Assembly: GCA_029260265.1 (NCBI GenBank)
Contig: JAJDDO010000024.1
Location: forward strand, 369,458-433,457
Direction: 5' to 3'
Origin: Phycisphaerales bacterium
GTDB taxonomy: Bacteria > Planctomycetota > Phycisphaerae > Phycisphaerales > UBA1924
DNA: 64,000 bases
Shown piece by piece: positions 48,799 through 58,992 of this stretch. Under the pieces are notes generated by a model. The model had not been told where the DNA came from, searched no databases, and worked only from the letters and a program-made list of their open reading frames with translations. The translations under genes and the position numbers were made by a program. Numbering within the stretch: position 1 is the stretch's first letter; every line of letters starts with the position of its first letter.

Positions 48799-49467
48799 AT
48801 GACGGAGCCCTCCAGCATCGATGAAATCTTGACCCGCCCAAAGATATTGTTCTTTGGTGGCTCCTTTGACCCGGTGCATATCGGGCATTCGACCCTGCCG
48901 TTTGATGCTGCTTGTCGGCTGTGGGGGGAAGAGGGGTGGGGCGTGGTCTATGTGCCCGCGGTCCAATCTCCGCACAAAGATTCTGCGCCTACGGCCGACG
49001 AACATCGGTTGGCCATGCTCAGGATTGCGATTCGTGGGCAGCTCGATGCCTCGATCTGGATGCATGAGATCAATCGTGGTGGTGAGGTGAGCTTTTGGGC
49101 CGACACATGGGCGGTTGTGCGGGAGAGGCTTCCTGATGCGGATTCGCGATTTCTGATTGGGACAGATCAGGCGGTCGCGATGCATCGGTGGTCTCGGTAC
49201 CGGGCGTTCTGGCGGAGCGCCGTGGTGGTCATGCGGGACCGGGATTCGGTGGATGAACTCATCGAGGCGATGAGGCAAACGCGGGCGTGGTCGGTTGCGG
49301 ATCTTGGTGATTGGAGATCGATGGTTGTGCGCACGGAGTTGGTCGATGCGTCATCAACCACGATCCGCGCCGAGCTGGGCGGCGATGCCAAACGAAAAAC
49401 CCGGATCGAGGGTCTCGATCCGGGTGTGCATGATTACATTCTTGAGCATGACTTGTATCGCGATTGA
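48799..49467 (+). CDS. nadD: Nicotinate-nucleotide adenylyltransferase
   Basis: NadD adenylates nicotinate mononucleotide in NAD synthesis. The 222-residue protein has GGSFDPVHIGHSTLP (nucleotidyltransferase HxGH-type motif), QSPHKDSAPTADEHRLAML, LIGTDQAVAMHRW and the C-terminal DASSTTIRAELG. It ends 9 bp from the convergent metK. Confidence 0.92.
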   Translation: MTEPSSIDEILTRPKILFFGGSFDPVHIGHSTLPFDAACRLWGEEGWGVVYVPAVQSPHKDSAPTADEHRLAMLRIAIRGQLDASIWMHEINRGGEVSFWADTWAVVRERLPDADSRFLIGTDQAVAMHRWSRYRAFWRSAVVVMRDRDSVDELIEAMRQTRAWSVADLGDWRSMVVRTELVDASSTTIRAELGGDAKRKTRIEGLDPGVHDYILEHDLYRD

Positions 49468-49476
49468 ATATTGCGA

Positions 49477-50661
49477 TTAGACGCTGGCGGTGCAGCATTC
49501 TTCAGCCGCGGCTTTGAGCGCGTCGGCCTTGTCGGTCTTCTCCCACGAGAAGAACTCGATGCCTTCTGCGGTGGATGGTGTACGCCCGAAATGCCCATGG
49601 CGTGCGGTCTTGCGGTAGATGGGCTTGCGGAGCCCGAGGGTCTCGATGATGCCCTTTGGTGTCAGGGGGAAGACCTTGCGGATCGCGTTGGCGATTTTAG
49701 ATTCATCAACGGTTGCGGTTCCGAAGGTTTCGACAAAGACTGAAGTGGGTTCCGCGACGCCGATGGCGTAGGAGAGCTGGAGTTCGCACTGATCCGCCAA
49801 TCCTGCCGCGACGACATTTTTGGCGATGTAGCGTGCCATGTAGGCCGCGGATCGGTCGACCTTGGTTGGGTCTTTGCCGGAGAACGCGCCGCCGCCGTGG
49901 CGTCCGCGTCCGCCGTAGGTGTCAACAATGATTTTGCGTCCGGTGAGTCCGCAATCTCCGTGTGGGCCGCCGATCTCGAAGCGTCCGGTGGGGTTGACAT
50001 GGATGGTGATCTCTGGGTTGTACCACTCGCCGAGGACGGGCTTGATGATGTGCTCGGTGACTTCTCGCTTGAGTTGATCTTGGCGATCGTTCCATGATGC
50101 GTCGTGCTGGGTTGAGAGGACGACGGTGTCGACGCGTGTTGCCTTGCCGTCGACATACTCGACGGTGACCTGGCTTTTGGCATCTGGGCGGAGCCCGGCG
50201 ATGGTCCCGCCTCGGCGGACCTTTGCTTGCTCGGCGACGAGCTTGTGGCTCAGCATGATCGGCAGCGGCATGAGCTCGTCGGTTTCTTTGCACGCGAACC
50301 CGAACATCATGCCCTGGTCGCCCGCACCCTCGGTATCGACGCCTTGGGCGATGTCGGGGGACTGCTGGTTGATCGAGCAGAGCACCGCGCATGATTCGGC
50401 GTCGAACCGCATCTCGTCGGAGGTGTACCCGATCTCGCGGATGACATCGCGGACGATGGAGGTCGTATCGACATAAGACTCGGTGGTGACCTCGCCGGCG
50501 ATCACGACCATACCGGTCGCGACCATGGTCTCGACGGCGACGCGCGACGCGGGATCGGATGCGAGCATCGCGTCGAGGATGGCATCAGAGATCTGGTCGG
50601 CGATCTTGTCGGGATGGCCCATGGAGACTGATTCGGAGGTAAAGAGGTGTGTATTTGACAT
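49477..50661 (-). CDS. metK: S-adenosylmethionine synthetase
   Basis: MetK makes SAM from methionine and ATP. The 394-residue product starts [20 protein letters not shown] and contains [12 protein letters not shown] and [21 protein letters not shown] chose ATG 50661 because AAGGATCC lies upstream; the frame extends 24 codons further. No SAM riboswitch is recognisable in the 155 bp before it. It is divergent from purM. Confidence 0.95.
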   Translation of the reverse strand: MSNTHLFTSESVSMGHPDKIADQISDAILDAMLASDPASRVAVETMVATGMVVIAGEVTTESYVDTTSIVRDVIREIGYTSDEMRFDAESCAVLCSINQQSPDIAQGVDTEGAGDQGMMFGFACKETDELMPLPIMLSHKLVAEQAKVRRGGTIAGLRPDAKSQVTVEYVDGKATRVDTVVLSTQHDASWNDRQDQLKREVTEHIIKPVLGEWYNPEITIHVNPTGRFEIGGPHGDCGLTGRKIIVDTYGGRGRHGGGAFSGKDPTKVDRSAAYMARYIAKNVVAAGLADQCELQLSYAIGVAEPTSVFVETFGTATVDESKIANAIRKVFPLTPKGIIETLGLRKPIYRKTARHGHFGRTPSTAEGIEFFSWEKTDKADALKAAAEECCTASV

Positions 50662-50816
50662 GGTCTGGATCCTTCTTGAACCGTTGTTTCGGATAAACGG
50701 ATAATACCCGTCTTGGTGTGGGTATGAGTGCATGGTAGCGGAAAATTCCTCTCGCGGTCGTATCGAGTTGGCTTGATGGACGGTGCCGATCAGCCCGTGG
50801 GCACCTAGGCTGGTCT

Positions 50817-51926
50817 ATGGCAAAGAAAACCGCTCGTAAACCGTCGGGAACCAAGGGGCTCACCTATGCCGATTCCGGCGTAAATATTGAGGCTGGCGAC
50901 AAGTTCGTCGGGTCGATCGGGTCGCTCTTGCGGCGTACCCACGGGGCGCGGGTGATTGATAATCCGGGCGGGTTTGCTGGGTTGTTGAGGCTTGATTACA
51001 ACGAGCAGCTCTTCAAGCACAACTACACAGATCCGGTTTTGGTCGCTTGTGCCGACGGCGTGGGGACCAAGGTGCATCTGGCGATCGAGATGGGTAAGCA
51101 CGACACGGTCGGGATTGACCTTGTGGCGATGAATGTCAACGACCTGATCGTGCAGGGCGCGGAGCCGTTGATGTTCTTGGATTACATCGCGGTGCATTCT
51201 GTTGATCAGGAGGTGCTGCACTCGATTGTCAAGGGGATATCTGACGGGTGCAAGCTTTCACGATGTGCGTTGATCGGCGGCGAGACTGCGGAGATGAATG
51301 ATCTGTATAAACCGGGTGAGTATGACCTTGCCGGGTTCAGCGTTGGCGTGGTTGAGTTGAAGCGGGCGACGAATCCGCTGCGGGTTGAGCCTGGTGATGT
51401 GGTGCTCGGGTTAGAGAGTTCGGGGGTGCATTCCAATGGGTATTCGCTCGTGCGGAAGGCTTTGAAGCACGCGAAACTTGATCTGATGAAGAGCTACGCG
51501 GAGTTGGAGACTGATCGCACGCTGGGCGAGGTGCTGCTCGAGCCGACACGGATTTATGTCGATTCGATCGTGCGATTGCTGCGGGCGTACAAGGTGAAGA
51601 AGATCGTGTCGGGGATGGCACACATCACCGGCGGGGGGATGGAGGGGAACCTCAACCGTTCGCTGCACGATGGTGTCGATGCGGTGATCGATGAGAAGTC
51701 TTGGGAGGTGCCCGCGGTGTTTGGGTTCCTTCAGAGCAGGGGCGGGATTGATGAGGACGAGATGCGTCGGGTGTTCAACATGGGGATCGGGTACACGCTG
51801 ATTGTGCGTCCGACCTTTGCCGATGCGGTGATGCGTAGGCTGGAGAAGACTGGCGAAAAGGTCCATCGGATAGGGAAGATCACGGGCGGGAAGGGGCGGG
51901 TGAAGATCCGCAACCGGGCAAAATAA
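50817..51926 (+). CDS. purM: Phosphoribosylformylglycinamidine cyclo-ligase
   Basis: PurM (AIR synthetase) makes 5-aminoimidazole ribonucleotide in purine synthesis. The 369-residue protein has the family segments YADSGVNIEAGD, ACADGVGTKVHLA, GIDLVAMNVNDLIVQGAEPL, GGETAEMNDLYKPGEYDLAG and AHITGGGMEGNLNR. It is monocistronic and divergent from metK. A basic Lys/Arg tail at the N-terminus (MAKKTARKPSGTKG) is a little unusual. Confidence 0.95.
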   Translation: MAKKTARKPSGTKGLTYADSGVNIEAGDKFVGSIGSLLRRTHGARVIDNPGGFAGLLRLDYNEQLFKHNYTDPVLVACADGVGTKVHLAIEMGKHDTVGIDLVAMNVNDLIVQGAEPLMFLDYIAVHSVDQEVLHSIVKGISDGCKLSRCALIGGETAEMNDLYKPGEYDLAGFSVGVVELKRATNPLRVEPGDVVLGLESSGVHSNGYSLVRKALKHAKLDLMKSYAELETDRTLGEVLLEPTRIYVDSIVRLLRAYKVKKIVSGMAHITGGGMEGNLNRSLHDGVDAVIDEKSWEVPAVFGFLQSRGGIDEDEMRRVFNMGIGYTLIVRPTFADAVMRRLEKTGEKVHRIGKITGGKGRVKIRNRAK

Positions 51927-52058
51927 CGCGAGAAATGAGCGGTTTGAGGTGATTGTGGCGATTGAATAGGGTAAATTGCCAAACACATCTCCCTCTGGGG
52001 ATCACGCCTTGGCATTCAGCCGGGCAACAAAAAATCAGCATGCATAGGAGAATGCACA

Positions 52059-52505
52059 ATGGGTATGGTCAAAGAGTTTAAAGAGTTTGCGCTCAAGGGC
52101 AACATGGTAGATATGGCGGTCGGCATCATCATCGGTGGTGCGTTCGGGCTGATTATCAAATCGCTGATCGATGATGTCATCATGCCGCTGGTCGGCAAGT
52201 TTGTGGGCAATGTCGATTTCAGCAATATCTACATCCCTCTGAGCGAAGCAGTTTCGGCGGCGAAGGAAGCGAACCCGAGCTTGCCGCTCGCGGAAGCGAA
52301 GGAACTTGGTTCTGTTCTGGCGTTGGGTAACTTCATCAGCATCCTGATCAACTTCCTGATCCTCGCGTTTGTGATCTTCATCATGGTGAAGATGATGAAC
52401 AACGCGAAGAAGAAGTTTGAGGCCGAGAAGGAAGCCGCGCCACCACCGGCGCCGGCAGCAGACATCGTGCTGCTCGGTGAGATCCGTGATCTGCTCAAGA
52501 AGTAA
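52059..52505 (+). CDS. mscL: Large-conductance mechanosensitive channel
   Basis: MscL opens under membrane tension to release solutes during hypo-osmotic shock. The 148-residue protein has [38 protein letters not shown] (TM1) and [20 protein letters not shown] (TM2), with a C-terminal helix preceded by an Ala/Pro linker ([11 protein letters not shown]). The periplasmic loop is slightly longer than in E. coli. AGGAG lies 8 bases before the ATG. Confidence 0.95.
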   Translation: MGMVKEFKEFALKGNMVDMAVGIIIGGAFGLIIKSLIDDVIMPLVGKFVGNVDFSNIYIPLSEAVSAAKEANPSLPLAEAKELGSVLALGNFISILINFLILAFVIFIMVKMMNNAKKKFEAEKEAAPPPAPAADIVLLGEIRDLLKK

Positions 52506-52536
52506 ACGCGTCTGATTCGAGTGAATCAGTCCAAGA

Positions 52537-52571
52537 AAAAAAGAGGACCCCCGGCCTGGCGTCGGGGGTTC
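52537..52571 (-). terminator. Shared terminator between mscL and the GH15 gene
   Basis: The stem GGACCCCCG/CGGGGGTTC (52545-52553 with 52563-52571) is followed on the minus strand by CTTTTTTTC, a strong terminator for the GH15 gene. The plus strand has only TTCTTG, so it is weaker for mscL. Confidence 0.82.
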
Positions 52572-52577
52572 TTGTAA

Positions 52578-54575
52578 TTACTTGGCAGCGTGCGGCTTTG
52601 AATTGGACTTGGCGGTGAGTTCTTCGAGCTTGGCGATGTACCGCAGGCAGATGGCGACATAGGTTGCGTGCGACCATGTCAGGGGCGAGACCGACATCGG
52701 AGCGCCGGTGTAGGGGTGGAACTGCTCGGCGAGCACACCCGAATCGAGCGTGCGATCGACACACCACTGGAGCAGCGGCATGGCGAGATCAAGCTCCTGC
52801 TTGGTGGTTGCAGAATCGATGTGGTATTGCGCCTGCCAGAGTGTGCAGATCACCCACGGATTGCCCGGGATATCGTCTGTTTTTTCGTTCTCGACTTGGT
52901 GGTAGTAGTCGCGTTCGTAGCGGGCGCATCCGCCGATGTTGGATTTGCACCACAGATTGTCGCGGAGCGATTCCATCTCTGCCTTGACGAGTGGGTCGGT
53001 CGGCTCGAAGGCGCCGAAGGCGAACAGGGCGTAGTTGGCGCTGTCGCGGGTCATGTCGAGCCGGTAGGTCCCGTCCTCGTGCGGGACAGCCATGCGTGCG
53101 AACTGCTGGCGTTCGGTGTGATACATGTGGCGGCGGAGCGCGCCCTTCATGCGTTCGGCGCCCTCGCGGAAGGTGGCGGCGCGGTCAAGCTCGCCGAAGT
53201 CCTTTGCGAAATCTGACGCGGCGTGCAGAGCACCGATGGTTGCCGCAACGGTGAAGGTATGGATGCCGCGCCGTTCTTCCCACAGGTCCCACGACTGCAG
53301 CGGCAGTCCGTTGTGATCACGATGGTCAAGCATCCATTGCGCGGGCTTGACGACCAAAGCGTTGTAGAGCGGCTTGATGAACTCGACATCGCGGAAGGCG
53401 AGGAAATGCTCACGCAGCGCCCAAAGAGTGAGGGCGGTCTCGTCTTGCTGGATGGGCAGGACTGATTTGCCGTCGATGGTGGAGGGGTGCCAAGAAGAAG
53501 CGAGGTGCCCCTCTGGCGTGTACTTGTGCAGGAAGAAGGGTTTGTCGCCGATACACTTGGCGGCGAATCGGAAGAAGTTTCTGCTCAGCTCGCTCTGCCC
53601 GGCGAGGATGAGCGAATGGGCGACGAGCGCGCCGTCACGCATCCAGCAGTACGAATAGTGGTCGCCGGCGAAGTGGGTGATGTCCGAATCGTTGGCCGCG
53701 ATGATGGCACCGCCGTTGTCGATCTGGGTACGCAAGATGAGCTGAGAGCGGTAGAACAGATCGCGGATGGGCTCGGGCAGGGGGGCGGTGTCGACTGGTT
53801 CTTTGAGTGACCAGAGCTTCCAGTATGCTTCGGTGCGGGCGATGAGGCGTTCGGGTGTTTTTTCCCAGATGCGTTGGTTGAGGTCTTTGACGGCTTTGTA
53901 GTTGTCGCCGCAGGCGATCCAGATGGTTGCGGTCTGTTCTTCGTTCGGCTTGACGAGCAGATTGACGCCGATTGTGGCGTCGATGGTGCCTTGCGAGATT
54001 GGGTTGCCTCCGAGTTGCCCATCTTCGGCGTCGCGCCAGGTGCCCTCTGCGCCGCCGATGGCGGTTGTGCCGATGGCCCAGTGGTCTACGCCGCATTTGG
54101 AATCTGTGCACGCATTGATGAGGAAGTACGAGGCATCTTTGTAGATGACGATTGCGGAGGTGTCCGGATCAAAGTAGGCGGTGTCGCCGACGGGCGAGCC
54201 GTTGATCGAGAGGTCTGTGTGAAAGAAGAGGCGGACATCGCGCGCGGTTCCGAGCAGATCGCGGACGGTCACCTTTCTGAAGTAGGCTGATTTATCGAAA
54301 TCGACGACATCGTTGCAGATGAGTTCGAGCCCGAGACCCGCGTTGGTGAGGGTGACCTCGGTGGTGAGGGTGTCAGGGCGGTAACGCAGATCGCGTTTCC
54401 ACGAATCTTCTTCGACCCAGGAGATCGTGCCATCGGCCCAGACACCGAACCGCTGGATGTGTCCATTGGTGTGGTTGTGTCTTCCGACGCGGGGGGCGTA
54501 GAAATCTCTGAGTCTGTACTTGTTGTCGAATGTGACGAGGATGTTGCCGTTGCCGACGGGGATATCACGGGGCAT
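52578..54575 (-). CDS. Glycoside hydrolase family 15 (glucoamylase/trehalase-like)
   Basis: The 665-residue protein has the GH15 layout: an N-terminal beta-sandwich (GNILVTFDNKYRLRDFYAPR), then an (alpha/alpha)6 barrel with SYCWMRDGALVAH, WDLWEERRGIHTFT (catalytic acid Glu) and SGVLAEQFHPYTGAP (catalytic base Glu) near the C-terminus. It would cleave alpha-glucosidic bonds of storage or imported polysaccharides. No signal peptide is seen, so it is probably cytoplasmic. The gene is monocistronic. Confidence 0.9.
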   Translation of the reverse strand: MPRDIPVGNGNILVTFDNKYRLRDFYAPRVGRHNHTNGHIQRFGVWADGTISWVEEDSWKRDLRYRPDTLTTEVTLTNAGLGLELICNDVVDFDKSAYFRKVTVRDLLGTARDVRLFFHTDLSINGSPVGDTAYFDPDTSAIVIYKDASYFLINACTDSKCGVDHWAIGTTAIGGAEGTWRDAEDGQLGGNPISQGTIDATIGVNLLVKPNEEQTATIWIACGDNYKAVKDLNQRIWEKTPERLIARTEAYWKLWSLKEPVDTAPLPEPIRDLFYRSQLILRTQIDNGGAIIAANDSDITHFAGDHYSYCWMRDGALVAHSLILAGQSELSRNFFRFAAKCIGDKPFFLHKYTPEGHLASSWHPSTIDGKSVLPIQQDETALTLWALREHFLAFRDVEFIKPLYNALVVKPAQWMLDHRDHNGLPLQSWDLWEERRGIHTFTVAATIGALHAASDFAKDFGELDRAATFREGAERMKGALRRHMYHTERQQFARMAVPHEDGTYRLDMTRDSANYALFAFGAFEPTDPLVKAEMESLRDNLWCKSNIGGCARYERDYYHQVENEKTDDIPGNPWVICTLWQAQYHIDSATTKQELDLAMPLLQWCVDRTLDSGVLAEQFHPYTGAPMSVSPLTWSHATYVAICLRYIAKLEELTAKSNSKPHAAK

Positions 54576-54883
54576 GTTGATTCTCTTTACTCGGAGTGTG
54601 GGTCTGTTATTTGTATTCCGATCATCGGCCGGATAGGTGGAGCGGGTTGCTGGATTTCTGGATGGTGTGGAAAACGCCCGGTGTTTGGTGTATGAGAGGG
54701 TTATTTCTTGAAAGATTCGGGATCCAAATAAGAAGATGGTGCGAATGTTGTGGTGCAGATCGTGATAGTGCGGTACGATCGGTTTGTGGTAACTGATTGA
54801 ATCCGGCTATATGTTTGTTCATGCGTCGTGGTCGGCAGTGATTCAAGGGCGTTGTACGCCCCAGATATAAAAAAGAGGTTGAC
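54576..54883. other. Intergenic region between GH15 and a pseudopilin gene
   Basis: These 308 bp hold no convincing ORF. A small hairpin (GGGCGT-TGT-ACGCCC, 54847-54861) lies 17 bp before the pseudopilin ribosome binding site and might influence its translation. I find no clear promoter on either strand. Confidence 0.45.
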
Positions 54884-55921
54884 ATGTACAAGAATAGAAC
54901 CCGCTTTAGTCGAGGATTTACCTTGATCGAGTTGCTGGTGGTCATTGCGATCATTGCACTCTTGATCGGTATCCTCCTTCCTGCTCTCGGAAACGCACGC
55001 CGCTCTGCTCAGAGCGTCAAGAGCTTGTCGAACCTTCGTTCCCTGGGGCAGATCCAAGCGGTCTACGCTGCGGAGTACGAAGACAGCCTCATCAATCCGT
55101 TTGACACCACCCGAGCAACGGGCGCGTTCGGCGGTGGGTGGGCATCAGTCCGCAAGCCAACCGCTCCCGGTGTGTACATCTTTGACCGCCCCGGCGGCAA
55201 GTGGATCTCCGAGATGTACGCGTTCCATTGGTACAGCCTGGTCGGCGGATGGCTCAGTGATGGCGATTATGCCTCGGAGCTTCAGTTCGCCCCGCTTGAT
55301 ACTGAACTGGTCGCCCGTGTCGAGGCGCTCTGGTACGAATCACCAGATTTCAACCTCAATACCGGTATCTGGGACTCTTCGTATGTGCTCACTCCTACAG
55401 CTTGGTTCGCAGCCCAGCGGTACAAGGATGATAGTGGTCGGCGTGCTGCGGTCCGCAACAGTGGTCCGCTCTCGATGGCTAGACGCAACAAGATCAGCGA
55501 AGTTTCGTTCCCTTCACAAAAGGTGCTGATGTGGGAGCGGTTTGACTGGACCAAGAAGACTCGTCGTGCATCGACCTACGATCCGGGTTCGGGCAACACC
55601 GATGAGACCATCATCGGTAAGGAAGAGCGTTCACCACAGTGGAACAATACCGAAGCCGAGCCTGGTGTCGCCACCATCGACGGCAGCGCGGTACGCGTGA
55701 ATATGAAAGACCTGCAGACCCTCACTCGGTCCGGTACCGATGCGACCGCTCGTGCGTTTACCCCGACTGATCAGTTTAACATCGGTATTGGCGGGCTCCG
55801 TCGATACAGCATGGATCAGGACGGATTCGAGATCGGGAATCCAGAATCAGGCGAAGGCGTGTACCCAGCGTATTTCTGGGCGACCAAGGACGGCATCCGC
55901 GGCCGTGACTTCACACGGTAA
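54884..55921 (+). CDS. Pseudopilin-like protein
   Basis: The 345-residue product carries the cleavage/methylation segment [20 protein letters not shown] at about residues 10-29, with Glu5. The C-terminal globular domain ends with [12 protein letters not shown], which matches the end of the pseudopilin at 21841 (TKDGVFGRDY). Start ATG 54884 has AGAGG upstream. It is monocistronic, and a strong terminator follows. It is probably an exported pilus-like subunit of the large planctomycete pseudopilin family. Confidence 0.88.
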   Translation: MYKNRTRFSRGFTLIELLVVIAIIALLIGILLPALGNARRSAQSVKSLSNLRSLGQIQAVYAAEYEDSLINPFDTTRATGAFGGGWASVRKPTAPGVYIFDRPGGKWISEMYAFHWYSLVGGWLSDGDYASELQFAPLDTELVARVEALWYESPDFNLNTGIWDSSYVLTPTAWFAAQRYKDDSGRRAAVRNSGPLSMARRNKISEVSFPSQKVLMWERFDWTKKTRRASTYDPGSGNTDETIIGKEERSPQWNNTEAEPGVATIDGSAVRVNMKDLQTLTRSGTDATARAFTPTDQFNIGIGGLRRYSMDQDGFEIGNPESGEGVYPAYFWATKDGIRGRDFTR

Positions 55922-55958
55922 ATCGGTCTCAACGAGCCGATTCATAGAAAACCATCAG

Positions 55959-55986
55959 ACGCCTCGCAATCGCGGGGCGTTTTTTA
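55959..55986 (+). terminator. Terminator after the pseudopilin gene at 54884
   Basis: ACGCCTCGC (55959-55967) pairs with GCGGGGCGT (55972-55980) with one T-G pair and a 4-nt loop, then T6. It overlaps the stop of the convergent pseudopilin gene at 55984. Confidence 0.88.
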
Positions 55987-56916
55987 TTTGATCTGCTTCG
56001 GGGGGTCAAGGTCTGTGCGGTTGCCCGAGAAGAACCGGTTGTGTGCATCAGGATCGCTGGCAAGGACCCTGCCTTGTGCATCGATGATGTAGCCGAACTC
56101 TTTGCTTGTATCGGTGGCGACATGCCCGTCTGTGAATGCAAAGTTTGCCCGCTCGCTGTGGCGTTGGTCCGGGGCCGAGCGATGCTCGGGTGCGCGGTTG
56201 CGTCGATCGGCGTAGTCTGAGTCGGCGGTTAATCGGGGCGGGTCGAGGGCGTATCCATGCCCGCCGAGGGCGGACAAAGAAAGTCCACGAGATCCGTCGG
56301 GCAGGTTTTCGGTGCGTTCAGATTCTGGCTTACCCGCAGCGGTGCCGAGCGAGTCCGCGAACATCACGGTTCCAGATGAATACAGCGAGCTGGCCCGCAC
56401 CGGGTAGTTGATGAATCCGAAGGATTCGTTATCGTTGATGAATCGGGTGTTTCCGAGGAACTGGTGGTTGTACCCATATCCGTAGTTGCGGGCGCTGGTC
56501 CAATCACGGGCTTGCGGGCAGTGGAAGACATCGGACCCGTCGATCTGGATGGAGTGCTCATCTGCACGATCGGTTGAGGGGTTCGAGAACGCATCGAACC
56601 CGGCGGCGGCGCCGATCAGCGCGTACCAGCGCGGGCGGTAATGCCTGCCGTTGCCCAGCGGGTAGAGGTTTCTTGCGGGATCGGCATATCGGCCAGGTTG
56701 CCCGGGGACGGAGATATCATCATTGTCGTCGGCGTAGATCTGCCATCCGGTTGCGAGCTGACGCATCTGCGAGGCGCAGGTGACCGTTCTCGCTGTCTGG
56801 CGGGCGGATGCAAGCGCCGGCAAGAGGATGCCGATCAGCAACGCGATGATCGCGATGACGACAAGCAGTTCGATCAGCGTGAAGGCGCGGGCGGGTTGGT
56901 GGTTGAGGGATCGCAT
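55984..56916 (-). CDS. Pseudopilin-like protein with H-x-DG-type C-terminal motif
   Basis: The 310-residue product has [20 protein letters not shown] at about residues 9-28 and a C-terminal domain containing [19 protein letters not shown], a good match to the H-x9-DG pattern of planctomycete pseudopilins. ATG 56916 is chosen because the frame upstream (to 56973) overlaps the hisN-like gene and lacks a ribosome binding site; that longer start cannot be excluded. It lies 28 bp after the hisN-like gene and may share its transcript. Confidence 0.82.
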   Translation of the reverse strand: MRSLNHQPARAFTLIELLVVIAIIALLIGILLPALASARQTARTVTCASQMRQLATGWQIYADDNDDISVPGQPGRYADPARNLYPLGNGRHYRPRWYALIGAAAGFDAFSNPSTDRADEHSIQIDGSDVFHCPQARDWTSARNYGYGYNHQFLGNTRFINDNESFGFINYPVRASSLYSSGTVMFADSLGTAAGKPESERTENLPDGSRGLSLSALGGHGYALDPPRLTADSDYADRRNRAPEHRSAPDQRHSERANFAFTDGHVATDTSKEFGYIIDAQGRVLASDPDAHNRFFSGNRTDLDPPKQIK

Positions 56917-56944
56917 AGATGGATTGATCGAATGATCGGAGTAA

Positions 56945-57733
56945 TCATCGGACAATACGGGCGATCTGCTCATGCAGTTGCCCGTTGGAAGCGATCATGG
57001 TTCCCTCTGTGAGATCCTTATGGCCCGAGAACCCGGTCCAATCACCGCCGGCCTCCTCGATGATGACCGATGGGGCGGCGATGTCCCAGATCATCATGTA
57101 CGGCTCGACCACCGCGTCGATTCGACCGGTGCAGAGAAGCACGATCGCGTAGCAATCCGGCCAGCCCCGCAGATCGTTCGCAGCGGCAAGAAGTTCCGTG
57201 TACAACCCGTGGTGCTCGGGCTTGGTGAAGTACGCGAGTGAGGTTGAACCGATCATGGCATCGGCGAGCTTAGAGGTCGAAGAGACATGGGCTCTGGTTG
57301 CCGGTGCGTCACCGGCCTGATGGAATGCACCGAGCCCGCGGGCGGCATAGATTGTTTCATTGTTGAGGGCGGGCATCGTGATGACGCCGAGTATCGGCTG
57401 ACCATCTTTGAGGCATGCGAGCATGGTGCCATAGAGCGGCACGCCGTGAACGAATGAGATGGTGCCGTCGATCGGATCGATGATCCATTGGTACCCGCTG
57501 CTGCCCTGGCGGTCTTCGAGCTCTTCGCCGAGAATCGAGTCCTCTGGGTAGGTATTGATAATGCGTTTGCGGAGGTCGGTCTCGGTGGCCCGGTCGGCGA
57601 CGGTGACGGGCGAGCCGTCGGCTTTGTGGTCTGCGCTCAGATCAGGGTTCTGGAAATACTCCAGCGTGATCTGGGAGGATGCTTTGGCGGCGTTGATCGC
57701 GAAATCTAGGCGATTTTGGAGGTCGCAGCTCAT
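56945..57733 (-). CDS. Inositol monophosphatase-family phosphatase (histidinol-phosphatase-like)
   Basis: The 262-residue protein has the family motifs [36 protein letters not shown] (metal-binding DPIDGT) and the C-terminal [15 protein letters not shown]. It dephosphorylates inositol phosphate, histidinol phosphate or another sugar phosphate; hisN is the most likely name, but the substrate is not proven. It overlaps the bioF-like gene by 4 bp. Confidence 0.85.
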   Translation of the reverse strand: MSCDLQNRLDFAINAAKASSQITLEYFQNPDLSADHKADGSPVTVADRATETDLRKRIINTYPEDSILGEELEDRQGSSGYQWIIDPIDGTISFVHGVPLYGTMLACLKDGQPILGVITMPALNNETIYAARGLGAFHQAGDAPATRAHVSSTSKLADAMIGSTSLAYFTKPEHHGLYTELLAAANDLRGWPDCYAIVLLCTGRIDAVVEPYMMIWDIAAPSVIIEEAGGDWTGFSGHKDLTEGTMIASNGQLHEQIARIVR

Positions 57734-58836
57734 GATGCGCCCTCGAGCGTGAGCACGCGGTGGAGGGCTTGGTCGAGGTGATCGAGCTGGGCTTGGGAGT
57801 GCATGGCGTTGACGACGAGCCGGAAGTAGATCGGGGCGGGCCCGTTGGGGTACTGCATCAAGGGGACGAGCACGCCTTCACGGAGTAGTTGGTTCTCGAT
57901 TCTGCGCATATTGGTTTCATCGCCGATGGTGAATGCGAAGATGGGTGTGTCGATGTTGGGGGTGTTGATCTGGTGCGATTGGAGGATGGTGTGCACCCGT
58001 TGGGTGTTGGCTTTGAGCTTTGAGCGTATGCTCGGGTCGCTCTGGAGGAGTTTGAGCGAGGCGAGTGCACCCGCCGCGAGCGCGGGCGAGGCCGGGGTTG
58101 TGCAGATGTACGAGGTGGCGTTCGATCTTGCAGATTCAACTACGCCAGCGTTACCCATGATCACACCCCCGGCGCAACCGAGCCCCTTGGCGAGTGTTGA
58201 GGTGACGAGTAGTTGTGGGCTTGAGAGTCCGAGTTCGTTCGCGGTTCCTTGCCCTTGCTGCCCGAGGACACCGAGCCCATGGCAATCATCGAGCACGAGG
58301 TAATCATCTCGACGCAGTGCCTTGGAGAGCCCGATGATCGGAGCGAGCACGCCGTCGGTGGTGAAGACGGCATCAGTCGCGATCACCGCGCGAGCGGGAA
58401 TTTTGGTGATGATGGTGGCTGCGTCAACCGCGTCGAGGTGCTCGAACCGGTGGATCGTCATGGATGCCAGCGTGGCCGCGTCGACGATTGAGGCGTGTGC
58501 TCTTTCATCGAGCACGGCGTGGGTGACGCCGAGGGCAGCGAGCCCCTGGAACGCAGCGAGATTGGCGATGTATCCATCGGGAACGAGCAAAGCGGATGGA
58601 TGGCAGCAGAAATCGCGGAGGGCGGATTCGAGTTGGGCGTGGGGGGCTGCGTTGCCGGTGGTCTCACGCGATGCAGAGGTAGAAAGCCCGACGATGGGGA
58701 TCTGTCCAGCGACCGCTTTGGCGACACTCGTATGGTGTGCGAGGGCGAGGTAGTTGCACCCGCCGAAGGAGATGAGGGTATCACCAGAGCGGGTGATGGT
58801 GGTCGCGGTCGCGGAATCTGTGGGAATGTTGGGCAT
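57730..58836 (-). CDS. Alpha-oxoamine synthase, 8-amino-7-oxononanoate synthase-like
   Basis: The 368-residue PLP enzyme has FGGCNYLALAHH, DERAHASIVDAA, VLDDCHGLGVLG and the PLP-lysine segment STLAKGLGCAGGVIMG. These fit BioF, which condenses pimeloyl-ACP and alanine in biotin synthesis, but KBL and other alpha-oxoamine synthases share them. No other biotin gene is in the window. It overlaps the hisN-like gene by 4 bp (ATGA). Confidence 0.82.
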   Translation of the reverse strand: MPNIPTDSATATTITRSGDTLISFGGCNYLALAHHTSVAKAVAGQIPIVGLSTSASRETTGNAAPHAQLESALRDFCCHPSALLVPDGYIANLAAFQGLAALGVTHAVLDERAHASIVDAATLASMTIHRFEHLDAVDAATIITKIPARAVIATDAVFTTDGVLAPIIGLSKALRRDDYLVLDDCHGLGVLGQQGQGTANELGLSSPQLLVTSTLAKGLGCAGGVIMGNAGVVESARSNATSYICTTPASPALAAGALASLKLLQSDPSIRSKLKANTQRVHTILQSHQINTPNIDTPIFAFTIGDETNMRRIENQLLREGVLVPLMQYPNGPAPIYFRLVVNAMHSQAQLDHLDQALHRVLTLEGAS

Positions 58837-58992
58837 TTGAGGGGATTATCGTCAGGATGAGCGGGTGGGGCGCTGTAATTGGTGTGGAAAGATGCGCTTG
58901 GCGTGGCGAGCGGGTTGTCCCTAGTATGCGTGGATGCGTCTGTGTTGACAGGCGCGTGGATTGGAGCCGGCCCTGCTGGCAGGAGGAACTTG

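Noticed and set aside
50662..50816. Possible SAM riboswitch before metK
   Set aside because: I looked for the conserved SAM-I blocks and found none; the 155 bp have no convincing structure beyond short repeats.
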